Shown here in pieces: positions 10,701-25,700 of a DNA stretch of 64,000 nucleotides (the stretch's first letter is position 1; the number at the start of each line of letters is the position of its first letter). The translations under genes were made by a program, and so were the position numbers. Location: positions 4,898,001 to 4,962,000 of the forward strand of contig CP082844.1 in assembly GCA_019930625.1 (NCBI GenBank), written 5' to 3'. The notes below the pieces were generated by a model. That model saw nothing but the letters and a program-made list of their open reading frames with translations. It had not been told where the DNA came from and searched no databases. The DNA is from Nocardia asteroides. Its GTDB lineage: Bacteria > Actinomycetota > Actinomycetes > Mycobacteriales > Mycobacteriaceae.

Positions 10701-13700
10701 TTCGATCTCGGCGGCAACTCGCTGTCGGCCACCCGCGCGGCAGCGCAGCTCAGCGGCGCGTTCGGCGTCGAGGTTCCCTTGCGCGCGATCTTCGAGACCC
10801 CGACCATCGGCGCGCTGGCGGAGCGCCTGCGCAGCGCGGACGCGGCGACGCGGGAGCCCCTGGTACCGCAGGAGCGTCCGGACCGGATCCCGTTGTCACC
10901 CGCCCAGGCCCGCATGTGGTTCCTCAATCAATTCGACACGAGCTCGCCGGTGTACAACATCCCGCTGGTCGTGCGGATGTCGGGCGACCTCGACGTGGCG
11001 GCGATGCACGCGGCGATCGCGGATGTGCTCGAGCGGCACGAGGCGCTGCGGACCGTCTATCCGGACAGTGACAGCGGACCGCATCAGGTGATCGTCCCCG
11101 TCGAGGCGGCGCTGCCGCCGCTGGCACCGGTGACGGTCGCGGCAGGCGAGGTCGAGGCGCGCGTCGTCGCGGAGGTGACGGTGGGCTTCGACGTCACCAC
11201 CGAGGTTCCGTTCCGGGTGGCGCTGTTGCGCACCGCGCCCGACGAGCACTCCCTGGTGCTCGTCGTCCACCACATCAGCTTCGACGGGTCCTCGCTCGCG
11301 CCGCTGGCAGCGGACCTGATGACCGCGTACAAATCCCGTGTCCGGCGCCAGCCGCCGCAGTGGGCGCCGTTGCCCGTGCAGTACGCGGATTACGCGCTGT
11401 GGCAACGAAAACTGCTCGGCACGGAGGACGACCCGCACAGCCCGACCGTCGCCCAGACCCGATACTGGCTCGCGGCTCTCGCCGATCTGCCGGAAGTTCT
11501 CGACCTGCCCACCGACCGCGCGCGGCCTGCCAAGCAGTCCTTCCACGGTGGGACGGTCTCGGCGACGCTGCCCGCGGATCTCCACCGTGAGGTGGTCTCG
11601 CTGGCCCGCCGCCACGACGCGACGGTCTTCATGGTGATGCACGCGGCATACGCGGCGCTGCTGGCGCGGCTGTCCGGTACCGGGGACATCGCGGTGGGCA
11701 CACCGATCGCCGGTCGTGGCGAGCAGGGACTCGACGGCCTGGTCGGCATGTTCGTCAACACGCTGGTGTTGCGGACCTACATCGAGCCCGGCGCGTCCTT
11801 CGTCCGGATCCTGGATCAGGTCCGGGCCACCGACCTGGCCGCCTTCGAGAACGCCGACATCCCGTTCGAGCGTCTCGTCGAGGTGCTGAATCCGCCCCGC
11901 TCGACGGCGCACGCGCCGCTGACGCAGGTGGGTTTCTCGTTCCAGAACATCGAGATCCCCACGGTGGAATTCGAGGGCCTGACGGTGTCGGCCCAGATGG
12001 CCGACCCGAGCGTGGCGAAGTACGACCTGCACCTGAATCTGGTCGACGCCTTGGAACCGGTCGGCGAACCGGGCGACATGGCAGTGGAATTCGGTTACGC
12101 CACGGATCTGTTCGACGAGGCGACGGTCACCGCGATGTTCGAGCGCTACCTGCTGTTGCTGCGCGCGATCGTCCTCGATCCCACCTGCCCCATCGGCGAC
12201 ATCGATCTGCTGACCGCGCAGGAGTCGAGCCGGCTCCGGATGCGGTCGGCCGGGGTGGCGACACCGCTGCCCGCGGTGACGATCGCGGATCTGTTCGCCG
12301 CGCAAGTGGCGGCCACGCCGGAGCATACGGCGGTGCTCGACGACGTGAGCGGCGCCCGTCTCGATTACCGGGACTTCGGCGCGCGGGTGAATTCGCTGGC
12401 CCGCGCGCTGATCCGCCGCGGCGTCGGCCCGGGGACCGTCGTGGCGGTGGCGATGCGGCGCTCGGTCGATCTGCTGGCCACGCTGTACGCCGTTCATGCC
12501 GCGGGCGCGGCCTACCTGCCGCTGGATCCGGATCACCCGGTCGACCGCGTGCGCGCCGTCCTCTCCGCCGCACGTCCGGTTGCGGTCCTGACCCGGCCCG
12601 ACGACCAGGCGAGCTTGCCCGGTGACGTGCCGGTGTGGGCGCACGCGGAGCTCAAAGCCGAGCACGAGGACTCCTCCGCGGTGACCGACGCGGACCGGAC
12701 CCGGCCACTGCGCCCGGAGGATCTGGCCTATGTCATCTACACCTCCGGCTCGACGGGTGTGCCCAAGGGCGTGGCGGTCCCGCACGCCGCGGTGGTGAAC
12801 CAGCTGCGCTGGATGCACGATCACTACCGGCTCGACGGCGACGACGTCATGCTGTTGCGGACGCCGGTGACATTCGACCTGTCGGTCTGGGAGCTGTTCT
12901 CGGCGCCGACCTGTGGCGCGGCAGTGGTCGTCGCAGGCCCTGATGCCCACGGCGACCCGCGCGAGGTCGCTCGGCTGATGGCCGAACATCGGGTGACGAC
13001 GGTGGATTTCGTGCCGTCACTGCTGTCGGCGTTCCTCGAGGTCGCTACTTCGCGTCGGTTCCCGGCGCTGCGCCGTGTGCTGTGCATCGGCGAGGCGCTT
13101 CCGACCGAAACCGTTCGGCGTTTCCGGGATTTCAGCGATGCGCGAATCGACAACCTGTACGGCCCGACGGAGGCCGCGGTCAGTGTCACGGCCCATCGGA
13201 TCGACACTGTCGAGGGCGTGGCCGTGCCGATCGGCGTTCCGGAAGCGAACGTCACCGTTCATGTGCTGGACTCCCGGCTGCATCCCGTTCCGGTCGGCGT
13301 GACCGGTGAGTTGTACCTGGGCGGCGTACAGCTGGCTCGCGGATATCACGAACGACCCGGCCTGACCGCGGCGACGTTCGTCGCGGATCCCTTCGGCGCC
13401 GGGGGCGGGTCTCGGCTCTACTGCACCGGCGACCTCGTTCGCTGGGACGAAGCCGGCGAGCTGCGCTATGTCGGCCGCGCCGACACCCAGGTGAAAGTGC
13501 GCGGCCTGCGCATCGAGCTCGGCGACATCGAAGCCGCGCTGATCGCGCACGAGCAGGTGCACGCGGCCGTCGCGCAGGTATGCGCCGACGGGGGCGAGCA
13601 GCGGTTGGTCGCGTATGTCGTCGCGGACGCGACGCTCGACGTCAGGCAGGTGCGGAGCTTCCTGTCGGACCGGCTGCCCGCCTACATGGTGCCCTCGTCG

Positions 13701-16700
13701 GTGACCCGGATCGACTCCGTGCCGCTCAATGCGAACGGCAAGGTGGACTACCGGGCGTTGCCCGAGCCGGACCCGAGTGCCCAGGTGGCCGAGTTCCGTT
13801 CGCCGCAGGGCCTGGTCGAACAGGCGATCGCCACGGTCTTCGCCGAACTCTTCGACCGGCCCGAGATCGGCGCGGACGACAATTTCTTCGAGCTGGGCGG
13901 CAACTCCCTCGTCGCGACTCGCGCGCTGAGCCGCATCGGTGACGTCGTCGACGTGACGATCCCGGTCCGAGCGATCTTCGAGGCCCCGACCGTGGCCGGC
14001 TTGGCCGAGCGTGTCGCCCGGTTGCGCGCGGTTCCGAGCCTTCCCGCGCCCACCCGGGTCCCGCGGCCGGACCGGATCCCGCTGTCGCACGCGCAGACAC
14101 GGATGTGGTTCCTCAACCAGTTCGATCCCGCCGCACCCGGATATGTCGTGCCGCTGGCGATCCGGCTGGACGGCGCGCTCGATCCGGCCGCCTTGGCGGC
14201 CGCTGTCGGCGATGTCGTGGAGCGGCACGAGAGTTTGCGCACCATGTATCCGGCCGTCGACGGCACACCCACCCAGGTCGTGCTCGACACCGAGGACGTC
14301 TTGGCCACCTGCGATCTCACCCCGCAGGCGGTCGGCGAGCGGGAACTGCCGCACCGGCTGGCCGAATTCTGCGGTATCGGATTCGACGTGGCGAAGGCCG
14401 TGCCGCTGCGCGTCGCGCTGTACCAGTTGTCGGACGCGGCGTGGACGATCGCGCTGGCTGCCCACCACATCAGTTGCGACGGATTCTCGGTGGCTCCGCT
14501 CGCCGCCGACCTGGTGGTGGCGTATCGGGCCCGTTCGGGCGGTGCCGCACCGGCCTGGGCGCCGCTGCCGGTGCAATTCGCCGACTACGCCCTGTGGCAG
14601 CGCGCGGTGCTCGGTTCGGCGGATGACCCGGACTCCTATGTGGCCCGCGACATCGCCTACTGGCGACAGCAGCTCGCGGGGGTGCCGGATCTGCTGGAAT
14701 TGCCGACCGACCGGCCCAGGCCGCTCGAACAGTCCCAGCGCGGCGCGGTGCTGCACGTCGCCATCCCCGGCGAACTGCAGGGGCGGGTGGAGTCGCTGGC
14801 GCGGCGAGCCGGAGCCACCACGTTCATGGTGGTGCACACGGCGCTGGCGGTGCTGCTGTCCAGGCTCTCCGGCAGTGCCGATGTCACCGTCGGGGTGCCG
14901 CACGCGGGCCGTGGCGACCGGTCGCTGGACAACCTCGTCGGCATGTTCGTCAACACCTTGGTGATGCGCACCCGGATCACGCTCGATCAGACCTTCGCCG
15001 GTCTGCTGGAGGAGGTGCGGCGCACCGATATCGAGGCCTTCGACCATGCCACCGTGCCGTTCGAGCAACTGGTGGACGCGCTCAACCCGGTGCGATCCAC
15101 CGCCCACACACCGTTGTTCCAGGTGCTGCTGGCCTACCAGAACATGACTCGAGCTCGCGTCGAGCTTCCGGGGCTCACCGTGGAGAACGTGGACCCGGGC
15201 GACAGCGCGGCGATCTACGACCTGTTGCTCATGATGAGCGAAGGCCACGGCACGCACAACGAGCCGACCGGCATGACCCTGCGCCTGACCTACGCCACGG
15301 ACCTCTTCGACGAGGACACGGCACGGTGCTTCGCCGACCGATTCGTCCGTGTCCTCGACGCCGCGGCCCGCGACGCCGAGTGCACCGTCGGCGAGATCGA
15401 GCTTTTCGGCGCGGCGGAGCGGTCCGAGGTGCTGGAACGGTGGAACGACACCGGTGGCTCCGCAGCACCGGGCCGGACGCTCGTCGACATGTTCGACGAA
15501 CAGGTCGCGCGCACCCCGGACAGTACGGCGATCCGGCTCTCGGATGGCACCGCGTGGACTTACCGGGACTTCGACGCCCGTGTCAACCGCCTCGCCCGAT
15601 GGCTCATCGCGCGCGGCGCCGGGCCGGAAACGATTGTGGCGGTGGCCGTCCGTCGGTCGGCCGAACTCGTCACCGCTGTCTACGCGGTGGTCAAAGCGGG
15701 CGCCGCGTTCCTGCCGATCGACCCCGACCATCCGAGCGCGCGTATCGCGCACGTGCTGGACGCGGCCCGTCCGCTGGTGGTGCTCACGACCGCGGCCGAC
15801 AGCGCGGATCTGCCGAGCGGATTCGAGTGCGTGCCCCTCGACCGGCTGGACGTGACGAACCTGTCCGCGGCCAGGGTCACGGATGCCCAGCGGCGCATGC
15901 CGCTGCGGCCCAACCACCTCGCCTACGTCCTGTTCACCTCCGGGTCCACCGGCGTCCCCAAGGGGGTGGCCCTGACCCATGCCGCCACCGTGAGCCAGTT
16001 GGCGTGGGCGCAGCGGCAGTGGCCGCACGACACCTCCGACGCGGTGCTCCACAAGACGCCGATCACGTTCGACATCGCCGTGTGGGAGTTGTTCTGGCCG
16101 TTGCAGACCGGTGCGCATATCGTCGTCGCCGAACCGGACGGACATCGCGACCCCGCTTACCTGGCAGACGTCATCGCCCGGCGCCGGATCACCACCGTGC
16201 ACTTCGTCCCGTCGATGCTCGATGTCCTGCTCGAATCCGTGGGCGCGGCACGACTGCCTTCGATCCGGCGGGTCTTCGTCGCGGGTGAGGCGCTGGCGCA
16301 ACGCACCGTCGACGACGCGGCGCAGGTCTTCGCGGGAGCCGAGCTGGTGAACTGGTACGGGCCCGCGGAGGCGGAGGTGGTCACGTCTGCGCGGTGCGCA
16401 CCGCACGCGACGACCGCCACGACGGTGCCGATCGGAGCGCCCGCGGCAGGCATGAAGGTCTACGTGCTGGATTCGCGGCTGCGGCCGGTGCCGGTCGGGG
16501 TCGTCGGCGAACTGTACGTCTCCGGCATCCAATTGGCGCGCGGGTACCACGCGCGCGCCGACCTCACCTGCCGCGCCTTCGTCGCGAACCCGTTCGGTGT
16601 GGCGGGGGAGCGGCTGTATCGGACCGGTGACCTGGTCCGGTGGCGGAAGACGGGGGAGCTGGAGTACCTGGGCCGCAGCGACTTCCAGGTGAAGGTGCGC

Positions 16701-19700
16701 GGTCAGCGGGTGGAGCCCGGTGACATCGAAGCCGCGCTGCGTGCGGTGCCGCAGGTGGCGCGTGCGGTGGCCATCGTGACGACCGAGCGCATCGTCGGAT
16801 ACGTGACGCCGGTGCCGGGCGCGGTGCTCGACGGGCGCGCGATTCGCGAACAACTGACGCGCACCCTGCCCTCCTACCTGGTTCCGGACGGTGTGCAGGT
16901 GCTCGATGCGATGCCGCTCACCGCGAACGGCAAGCTCGACCGTTCGGCGCTGCCCCAACCGGTGTTCGACACCGGGGAAACCTTCGTATCGCCGCGCACC
17001 GAGGCCGAGGCCGTGCTGGCTCGCCTGGTCGCCGAACTCACCGGGGCCGACCGCGTGAGCGTGACGGCCAACGTCTTCGAAATCGGTGTGAACTCGCTGT
17101 CGGCTGCCCAGCTCGCGGCGCGTGCCCAGGCAGCCGTCGGTGTCGACGTCGGCATCAAGGACGTTTTCGACGCTCCGACGATCGCCGCACTCGCCCAACG
17201 TATTTCGACGCGCACCGGGTCCACCGTGGCGCCGCTGACGGCACGGCGACGCCACGGGGTCATCCCGTTGGCGGCGGCGCAACGGCGGATCTGGTTCCTC
17301 AACCAGATCGACACCGGCTCGGCGGCCTACAACATCTGCTTCGCGGCCCGCTTGACCGGCCCGCTGGACATCGATGCGCTGCGGGCCGCATTCCTCGACG
17401 TGGTGACCAGGCACGAGCCCTTGCGGACGGTGTTTCCGCTCATCGAGGGCGACCCCTGCCAGGTGGTGCGAGACGTCGCGTCCATCGCCGCCGATGTGAC
17501 GTTCGAACCGGAGCCGGTCTCCGGAGAGACGGAACTGGGCGACCGGATCCGGGATGCCGTGGAGGCGGGCTTCGACATCGCCGACGCGGTGCCCGTGCGG
17601 GCGCGGCTGTATCGCACCGCCTCCGAGGAGCACGTCCTGGTGGTGGTGGTCCATCACATCGCGGCCGACGGCGCATCGATGGCTCCGCTCGCCCGCGACG
17701 TATTCGCCGCGTACGGGGCGCGGGTGAGCGGCCATGCGCCGCAATGGCAGCCGTTGGAGATCCAGTACGCCGACTACGCGCTGTGGCAGCGGGAGATGCT
17801 CGGCTCCGAGGACGAACCGACATCGCTGATCGCGCGTCAGATCGAGTACTGGACCGACGCGCTCGACGGCGCTCCGGAGCTGCTGGCCCTGCCGACCGAC
17901 CGCCCGCGTCCCGCGACCGTTTCGATGGACGGCGGCAACATCCGGTTCGAGCTGCCCGCGCGGCTGCACGACGACATCGTGCGGCTGGCCCACCGCGAGG
18001 GCGTCACCATGTTCGTCGTCCTCCACGCGGCCTTGGCGATCCTGCTGGCGCGCACCGCGCACAGCGACGACATCTCGGTCGGCACCCCCGTCGCCGGTCG
18101 CGGCAGGCCGGAACTGGACGATCTGGTCGGCATGTTCGTCAACACGGTGGTGCTGCGGACGCGCATCGAGGACGACCGGTCGTTCCGGGAACTGCTGGCC
18201 CACGTGCGCGATGTCGACCTGGAAGCGCTCGCCCACGCCGATCTGCCCTACGAGCGGCTGGTCGAGGTCATCGGCCGTCCGCGTTCCACGGCGTACTCGC
18301 CGCTGTTCCAGGTGATGTTCGGGTTGCAGAACACCCGGGCTGCCCGGTTCGAGCTGCCCGGCATCGGTGTCGAAGTCCTCGATCCCGGTATCGCGCAGGC
18401 CAAGGCCGACCTCACCGTGCTGGTGACCGAACGCCGCGACGGCGACCAAGCCGCCGGGATCGACGGCGAGATCATCTATGCCACCGATCTCTTCGTCGAG
18501 TCGACAGCGCGTTCACTCGCCGAGAGGTTCGTCCGCGTGCTGGAAGCGGTCACCTGTGATCCGGCCCGTCCGATCGGCCGCATCGGCCTGTTGAGCGCCG
18601 CCGACACCGAACGATTGGTGCCCGCGCGGGGCGGCGAGGCCGCACGGCCTTGCTTGCTTCCGGATGTGCTGGACGCGGCCGTGGCCACCGACCCGGCGGC
18701 GGTGGCCCTGATCGGGGGCACCGGCACTCTCACCTACCGGGAGCTCGATCGCAGGGCCAACCAGCTCGCCCGCCGGCTGATCACACGAGGCGCGGGGCCG
18801 GGCGTGTTCATCGCGCTGGCCGTGCCACGGTCGGTCGACTATCACGTCGCCATGTGGGCCATCGCGAAGACCGGCGCCACATTCGTCCCGGTGGATCTGC
18901 GCTACCCGGTCGAGCGAATCGCGCACATGGTGCACGATTCCGGTGTCGAGATCGGGCTCACGCTCGCATCGGCACGCACGTCCCTGCCGGATGTCGTGCG
19001 CTGGCTGCTGCTCGACGATCCCCAAACGGCGGACGAGATCGCGGCACAGTCCGATCAGCCGGTGACGGATGCCGACCGCGGACGCGCACTGCGGCTCCAG
19101 GATGCCGCGTACCTGATCTACACGTCCGGGTCGACGGGCACCCCGAAGGGTGTCGTGGTCACCCATGCCGGGCTGGCGAGCTTCGCGGCCGAGCAGCGGG
19201 AACGCTACCGGGTCGACAGCACGTCCCGAGTGTTGCAAGTGGCGGCGCCCGCGTTCGACGCGGTGCTGCTCGAAGCGTTGATGGCACACGCGGCCGGTGC
19301 GTCGTTGGTCGTGTCACCGCCGGAGGTGTTCGGCGGACCCGATCTGGCGGAGCTGATCCGGACGCATCAGGTGTCGCATGCGTTCCTGACGCCGAGTGTG
19401 CTGGCGACCATGTCACCGGCCGGTCTGGAATCGCTGCGGATGCTCGCCGTAGGCGGTGAGATGGTGCCCGCGGAGTTGATCGCCACCTGGGCGCCCGGAC
19501 GGCGACTGCACAACATCTACGGCCCGACCGAGACGACGATCGTGATCACGATGAGCGACCCGGTGCGGCCGGGCGATCCGATCGCGATCGGCGGCCCGAT
19601 TCGTGGCGCGCAGGCGTTGGTGCTCGACGCGCGATTGCGTCCGGTGCCGGTGGGAGTGGCGGGGGAGCTGTACCTTTCGGGCGCACAACTGGCGCGCGGA

Positions 19701-22700
19701 TACCTCAACCGGCGCACGGCCACGGCCGGTGCGTTCGTCGCCGATCCGCACGGTGAGCCGGGTGCACGGATGTACCGCACCGGTGACATCGTCCGGTGGA
19801 CCGCGCAGCACACTCTGGAATACGTCGGCCGCAGCGATTTCCAGGTCAAGATTCGCGGTCAGCGCATCGAACTCGGTGAGATCGACGCCGCGCTGCTCAC
19901 CCACCCGCAGGTGGCGGCCGCGGTCACCGTGAGCCGCACCGGCCCCGGCGGGCAGCCGCTGCTCGCCGCGTACATCGTCACCGAGACCGGAACGATCGTG
20001 GATCCGGCCACCGTGCTCGACCACGTCGCGTCGGTACTGCCCGCGCACATGGTGCCGTCGGCGCTGACCGTGCTCGACCGCATGCCGATCACCTCGACCG
20101 GCAAGGTGGATCGCAAAGCGCTGCCGGAACCGGTCTTCCGAGCCGCCGGAGACGACGCGGTGGCGGCGTCGACCGATCTGGAGCGCACCATCGCGGTCGC
20201 CTTCGCCGACGTCCTCGGCATCGCGTCGGTCGGTGTCACCACGTCGTTCTTCGCTCTCGGCGGCGATTCCATTCTGTCCATCCAGTTGGCTTCCCGTTTG
20301 AAGTCGGCGGGCGTCATCGTGACGGCGCGCGACATCTTCGAGCACAAGACCGTCCGCGGCCTGGCTCGGGTCGCCGCGGCCGCCGAACGGGTCTCGCTCC
20401 CGGAGCTGCCGGGTGGCGGCGTGGGCGAGATCCCGTTCACGCCCGTCGTTTCCTGGTTCACCGAGCGCCTCGGCGCCGCCCCGCGGTTCGCGCAGTCGAT
20501 GCTGGTGCGCTTGCCGCGTGACGCGCGAGTCGGCGACGTGACCGCGACGGTGCGGGCCGTGCTCGAACAGCACGACATGCTGCGCGCGAGGCTGTGCGAC
20601 CAGCGGTTGGAGGTGCCACCGGCAAGCGCCGCCGACGCAGAAGGCTCGGTGCGCACTCACACCTTCGGCGCCGACCGGGTTCCGGGCAGCGAAGGTTTCA
20701 CCGCGGTGGCCGAAGCGGCGCTCGCCGAGGCCTCCGACCGCCTCGACCCGGCTGCGGGCCGGATGGTGCAGGTCGTGTGCCTGCTGCCCGAGCCGGGCGT
20801 CGACGCCGAAGCGCGCGCCCTCGTCGTCATCCATCACCTGGCGGTCGACGGTGTGTCGTGGCGGATCCTCATCCCGGACTTCGCGACCGCCTGGCAGCAG
20901 GTCACGCGAGGACGAGCGGTGGAGTTGCCCGCGCAGGGCACCTCCATGCGACGCTGGGCGCACGCGGTCGCCGACGCCGCCGCGGGCCGCGCCGAGGAAT
21001 TCGAGCTGTGGCACCGGATGGCCGCGGCCCCCGATCCGCTGCTGGGCAGTGCGGTGCTGGATCCCGCCCTCGACACGCACTCGACGGTCCGGCATCTGAC
21101 GGTGACCCTCCCGGTGGAGACCACCTCGGCCTTGCTGGACGCGGTCCCGAGGGCCGTGCACGGCAACGTCGACGACGCGTTGCTGGCCGGCCTGGCCGTG
21201 GCGACGACACGCTGGCGCCACCGGCGTGGAGTCGCGCACGCGGGCTTGAAAGTACTGCTGGAGGGCCATGGACGCGCCGAGCAGATCGCCGAGGGCGCGG
21301 ATGTCTCACGCACGGTGGGGTGGTTCACCAACACCTATCCGGTGGCGCTCGACCTGAGCGGGGTCGAAGCGCGGGATCCGCGTGCCGCGGTGAAATCCGT
21401 GAAAGATCAGCTGCGCCGCATTCCGGACAAGGGAATCGGCTACGGCCTGTTGCGCTACCTGCACACGGACACGTCCGCGCGGCTCGCGGCACTGCCGGAG
21501 CCGCAGATCGGTTTCAACAATCTCGGCCGGGTCGGCGTCGATCTCACGACGCTGTCGGATCTCGCGTGGATCCCGACCGACGAGACGTTCGACCGGCGGT
21601 CGGCGTTCGATCCGGACATGCCCGCGGCGGCGGCCGTCACGATCGATGTGAACATCGTGGACACCCCGGCCGGACCGCGTCTGACAGCACACGTCGGCTA
21701 CGCCTCCAGGCTGCTCGAACACGACGACGTAGCCGAACTCGTCGACGAATGGGTCGACGCGCTCACCGAGATCACCGCGGCGGCCCGTGCGGAGGAGGAT
21801 TGGGGCTTCTCCCCGGCCGACGTTCCGCTCGTCGAGGTCACCCAGACCGACCTGGACGCCTTCGCCGGCCGCTACGGATCCCTCGCCGATGTCTGGTCGT
21901 TGGCGCCGTTGCAAGCCGGGTTGCTGTTCCACGCCGAGCTCGCGGCGGGTGATCTCGACGTCTACACCGCGCAATCGACACTCACCCTCGCCGGCGTGAT
22001 CGATGAGCATCGGCTCGAGCGTGCCGCGGCCGCCCTGCTCGAGCGTCATCCCAACCTGCGAGCGGCCTTCGTCCGGACGGCGGACGGCATTCCGGCGCAG
22101 GTGATCCCAGCCGCTTCGGTCGGGCGCTGGCGGCGGGTCGACCTGCGGGACGGCACGACGACACCGGAGGAACTGATCGCGGCCGAGCGGGCGGTACCGT
22201 TCGATCCCGCCGATCCGCCGCTGCTGCGGTTCCTGCTCATCGCCGTGGCGCCGCAGGAGTTCCGCCTGGTGCTGACGGCCCACCACCTGCTGCTGGACGG
22301 CTGGTCGTTGCCGTTGCTGTGGCGCGAGCTGATCGGCCTGTACGCCGTGGGCGCGCGCGCGGAGCTGTTGCCCGCGGTGGCGTCCTACCGCGGCTACTTG
22401 GAATGGCTGGATCGGCGCGAACCGTCCGCCGGAATCCAAGTGTGGCGGGAGGTCTTGGGCGATTTCACCGAACCCACCGTGGTCGCCGACGCGCGGACGC
22501 ACACGACGGTCGGCATCCCGGTCGACTCGGCCGTCGTGCTCGATCGCGCAGTCACCGCCGAGCTGGTGGAGTACGCCCGCGCTCGAGCGGTGACCATGGC
22601 GACGATCGTGCAGTTCGCCTGGGGCGTGGTGCTGGGTAACCTGCTCGGCGTCGAGCGCGTGGTGTTCGGTGGCACGGTCTCGGGACGCCCCGCCGAACTG

Positions 22701-25700
22701 CCGGGCGTGGAGTCGATGATCGGCCTGTTCATCAACACGATTCCGGTCGCCGTGCACGTCCCGCGGGCATCAACCATCGAGGAGGCGCTGCAGCGGTTGC
22801 AGGCGGACAACACCCGTCTGCTCGATCACCACGACGTCGAGCTGTCCCGGATCCTGTCGGCCGTGGACGCTGCCCAGCTGTTCGACACGCTGGTCGTCTT
22901 CGAGTCCTACCCGGTCGACAGCAGCGGTCTGGGCGAGGCGGACATCGACGGCATGCGAGTGATCGCGGCGGACGGCAGCGACGCCGCGCACTACCCGATC
23001 ACCGTTCAGGCCCACCAGGACGACCGGTTGCACGTCAGGATCCGCTACCAGCAGGCCCGTGTCGACGACCGGACGGCCGCCGCTCTCGCCGCCCGTCTGG
23101 AAACGGTGCTGCGCGCCATCCCGGCCGAACCGCGGGCGCTGTTGGGCGCGGTCGACCTGTTGTCCGCGGCAGAGCGCCGCGCCCTGGTGCCTGCCACGGG
23201 CGGGCAGGCGCGGTCGGCCTGTGTGCTGGCGGAGTTGCTGGCCGCCGGTGCGGCGACGAATCCCGATGCGGCAGCGGTCGTCTCGTGTGCGCGGACGATG
23301 TCGTACGCCGAGCTGGACGCCTGGTCGAATCGCGTCGCCCGCGCGCTGATCGACTGGGGCGTCGGCCCCGGCGATCAGGTGGCGTTGGCGATGGCGCGGT
23401 CGGTGGAATTCGTGGTCGGCATCTGGGCCGTGGCCAAGACGGGCGCCGCGTTCCTGCCCGTCGATCCGCGGAATCCGGCCGACCGCGTGGGACACATGCT
23501 CGCCGATTCCCAGGTGCGGGTTGCGGTCACGGTCGCGGCGTCGCGGGAGCTGGTCCCGGATCCCGTCCGGCGGCTGGTGCTCGACGATCCGGCGACCCGC
23601 GAGGCGATCGCGGGCCGGTCGGCGGAGGCGGTGACGGACAGCGACCGGCTGCGGACGCCGGATGTTCGCGACGCGGCCTACGTCTTGTACACCTCGGGCT
23701 CGACCGGGACGCCGAAGGGAGTCGCGGTCACCCACGAGGGCCTGGCGAATTTCGCGGCCGTGCAACGTGTCCGATTCGGCGCGGACAGCCGCTCGCGCGT
23801 GCTGAACGCCTCCGCTCCCGGTTTCGACGTCGTGGTGCTCGAGATCCTGCTGGCCCACGCCAACGGCGCGGTACTGCTGGTGCCGCCACCGGATGTGTTC
23901 GGTGGTCCCGAGCTGGCGGAATTCATTCGGGCACAGCGGGTATCGCACTCGTTCATGACCCCGAGCGTGCTGGCGACGATGTCGCCGGAGGGGTTGGATT
24001 CGCTGCGGGTGCTGGTGGCCGGTGGCGAGGCGGTGACACCGGAGATCGTCACAGTGTGGTCGCCGGGCCGTCGACTGCTGAACGGGTACGGCCCGACCGA
24101 GACGACGATTCTGGCCGGAATCAGTGCTCCGCTGAATCCCGGTGAAACCGTCACGATCGGTGGGCCGATCAGTGGCGTCGAGGCCGTAGTGCTGGACGCG
24201 TGGTTGCGGCCGGTGCCGGTCGGGGTGGCCGGTGAGTTGTATCTGGCGGGCGTGCAACTGGCCCGCGGATACGTGAACCGGCCGGTGGCGACATCGGGCG
24301 CATTCGTCGCGAATCCGTTCGGTGCGGCGGGGTCGCGTATGTACCGCACCGGCGACTTGGCCCGCTGGACACCGGAACACACCTTGGAATACCTCGGTCG
24401 CAGCGACTTCCAAGTCAAGATCCGCGGTCAGCGCATCGAACTCGGGGAGATCGAAGCCGTCCTGGCCGGACAACCCGGTGTGGAACACGCCGTGGTCGTG
24501 CTGCGGAAGGATGAGCGCGGTATCGGCCGGCTCGTGGGCTACCTCGTCGGTTCCGAGGACTTGGATCCGGAGGAGATCAGGGCCGCCGCGCGGCTGCGGT
24601 TGCCCGCGCACATGGTGCCCGACGCGTGCGTGGTGCTCGCGGAGTTCCCGCTCACCAGGACCGGGAAGCTGGACCGCATGGCGCTTCCCGCGCCGGAATT
24701 CTCGGCGGCGCGAGCCTGGGTCGCCCCGCGCACGGAAACCGAACGGCAGGTGGCGGAAGTGTTCGGCAACGTGCTGGACATCGACCGCGTCGGTGCCACC
24801 GACAGTTTCTTCGACCTCGGCGGCAATTCGCTGTCGGCGACGCGCGTGACCGCCCAGTTGGGCACGGCGCTCGGAGTCGGCCTCGGCGTCCGTGACCTGT
24901 TCGAAGCGCCGACCGTCGCGCAGCTCGCCGCCCGTGTGGCCACCTCCGAGCGGACCGACCGGCTGCCGCTGGTACCGCGCACCCGTCCCACACTGGTTCC
25001 GCTGTCGCTGGCACAGCAGCGGATGTGGTTCCTCAATCAGCTCGACACCTCCGTCGGTGCCTACAACATCCCGCTGGTGATCCGGCTGAAGGGCGAACTG
25101 GACATCTGTGCGTTGCGGCGCGCGTGCGAGCTGGTCATCGAGCGGCACGAATCACTGCGGACCAAGTTCCCGACCACCGACGGAACGCCTCATCAGGTCA
25201 CCGTTCCCGCCGAGGCGGTCCCGGCGACGCTGACCGCGGTCACGGTCGAGGCGGAGCGGCTGATGGAGCGGGTGCTCGCCACGGTCTCGGCGAGCTTCGA
25301 CGTGACACAGGCGCCCCCGCTGCGCATGGAGTTGTTCCGGCTCGACGAGCACGAGCACGTGCTGGTCATCGCCGTGCACCACATCTGCGCCGACGGACAG
25401 TCCATGCTGCCGCTCGCGCGGGACGTGGCGGTGGCCTACCAGGCGAGCAAGCACGGGACGCCACCGTTGTGGCCCGCTCTCGCGGTGCAGTACGCGGACT
25501 ACACCCTGTGGCAACGGGACGTCCTCGGTGACGAGCGCGACCCCGGCTCGGTCATGGCACAGCAGTTGCGGTTCTGGAAGGACACGCTCTGCGGCCTGCC
25601 CGAGCTGCTCGAGTTGCCCACCGACCTGCCGCGGCCGCCGGTGGCGTCCATGCGCGGCCGAACGGTCGATTTCGAGATCTCCGCGTCGTTGCAGGAACGA

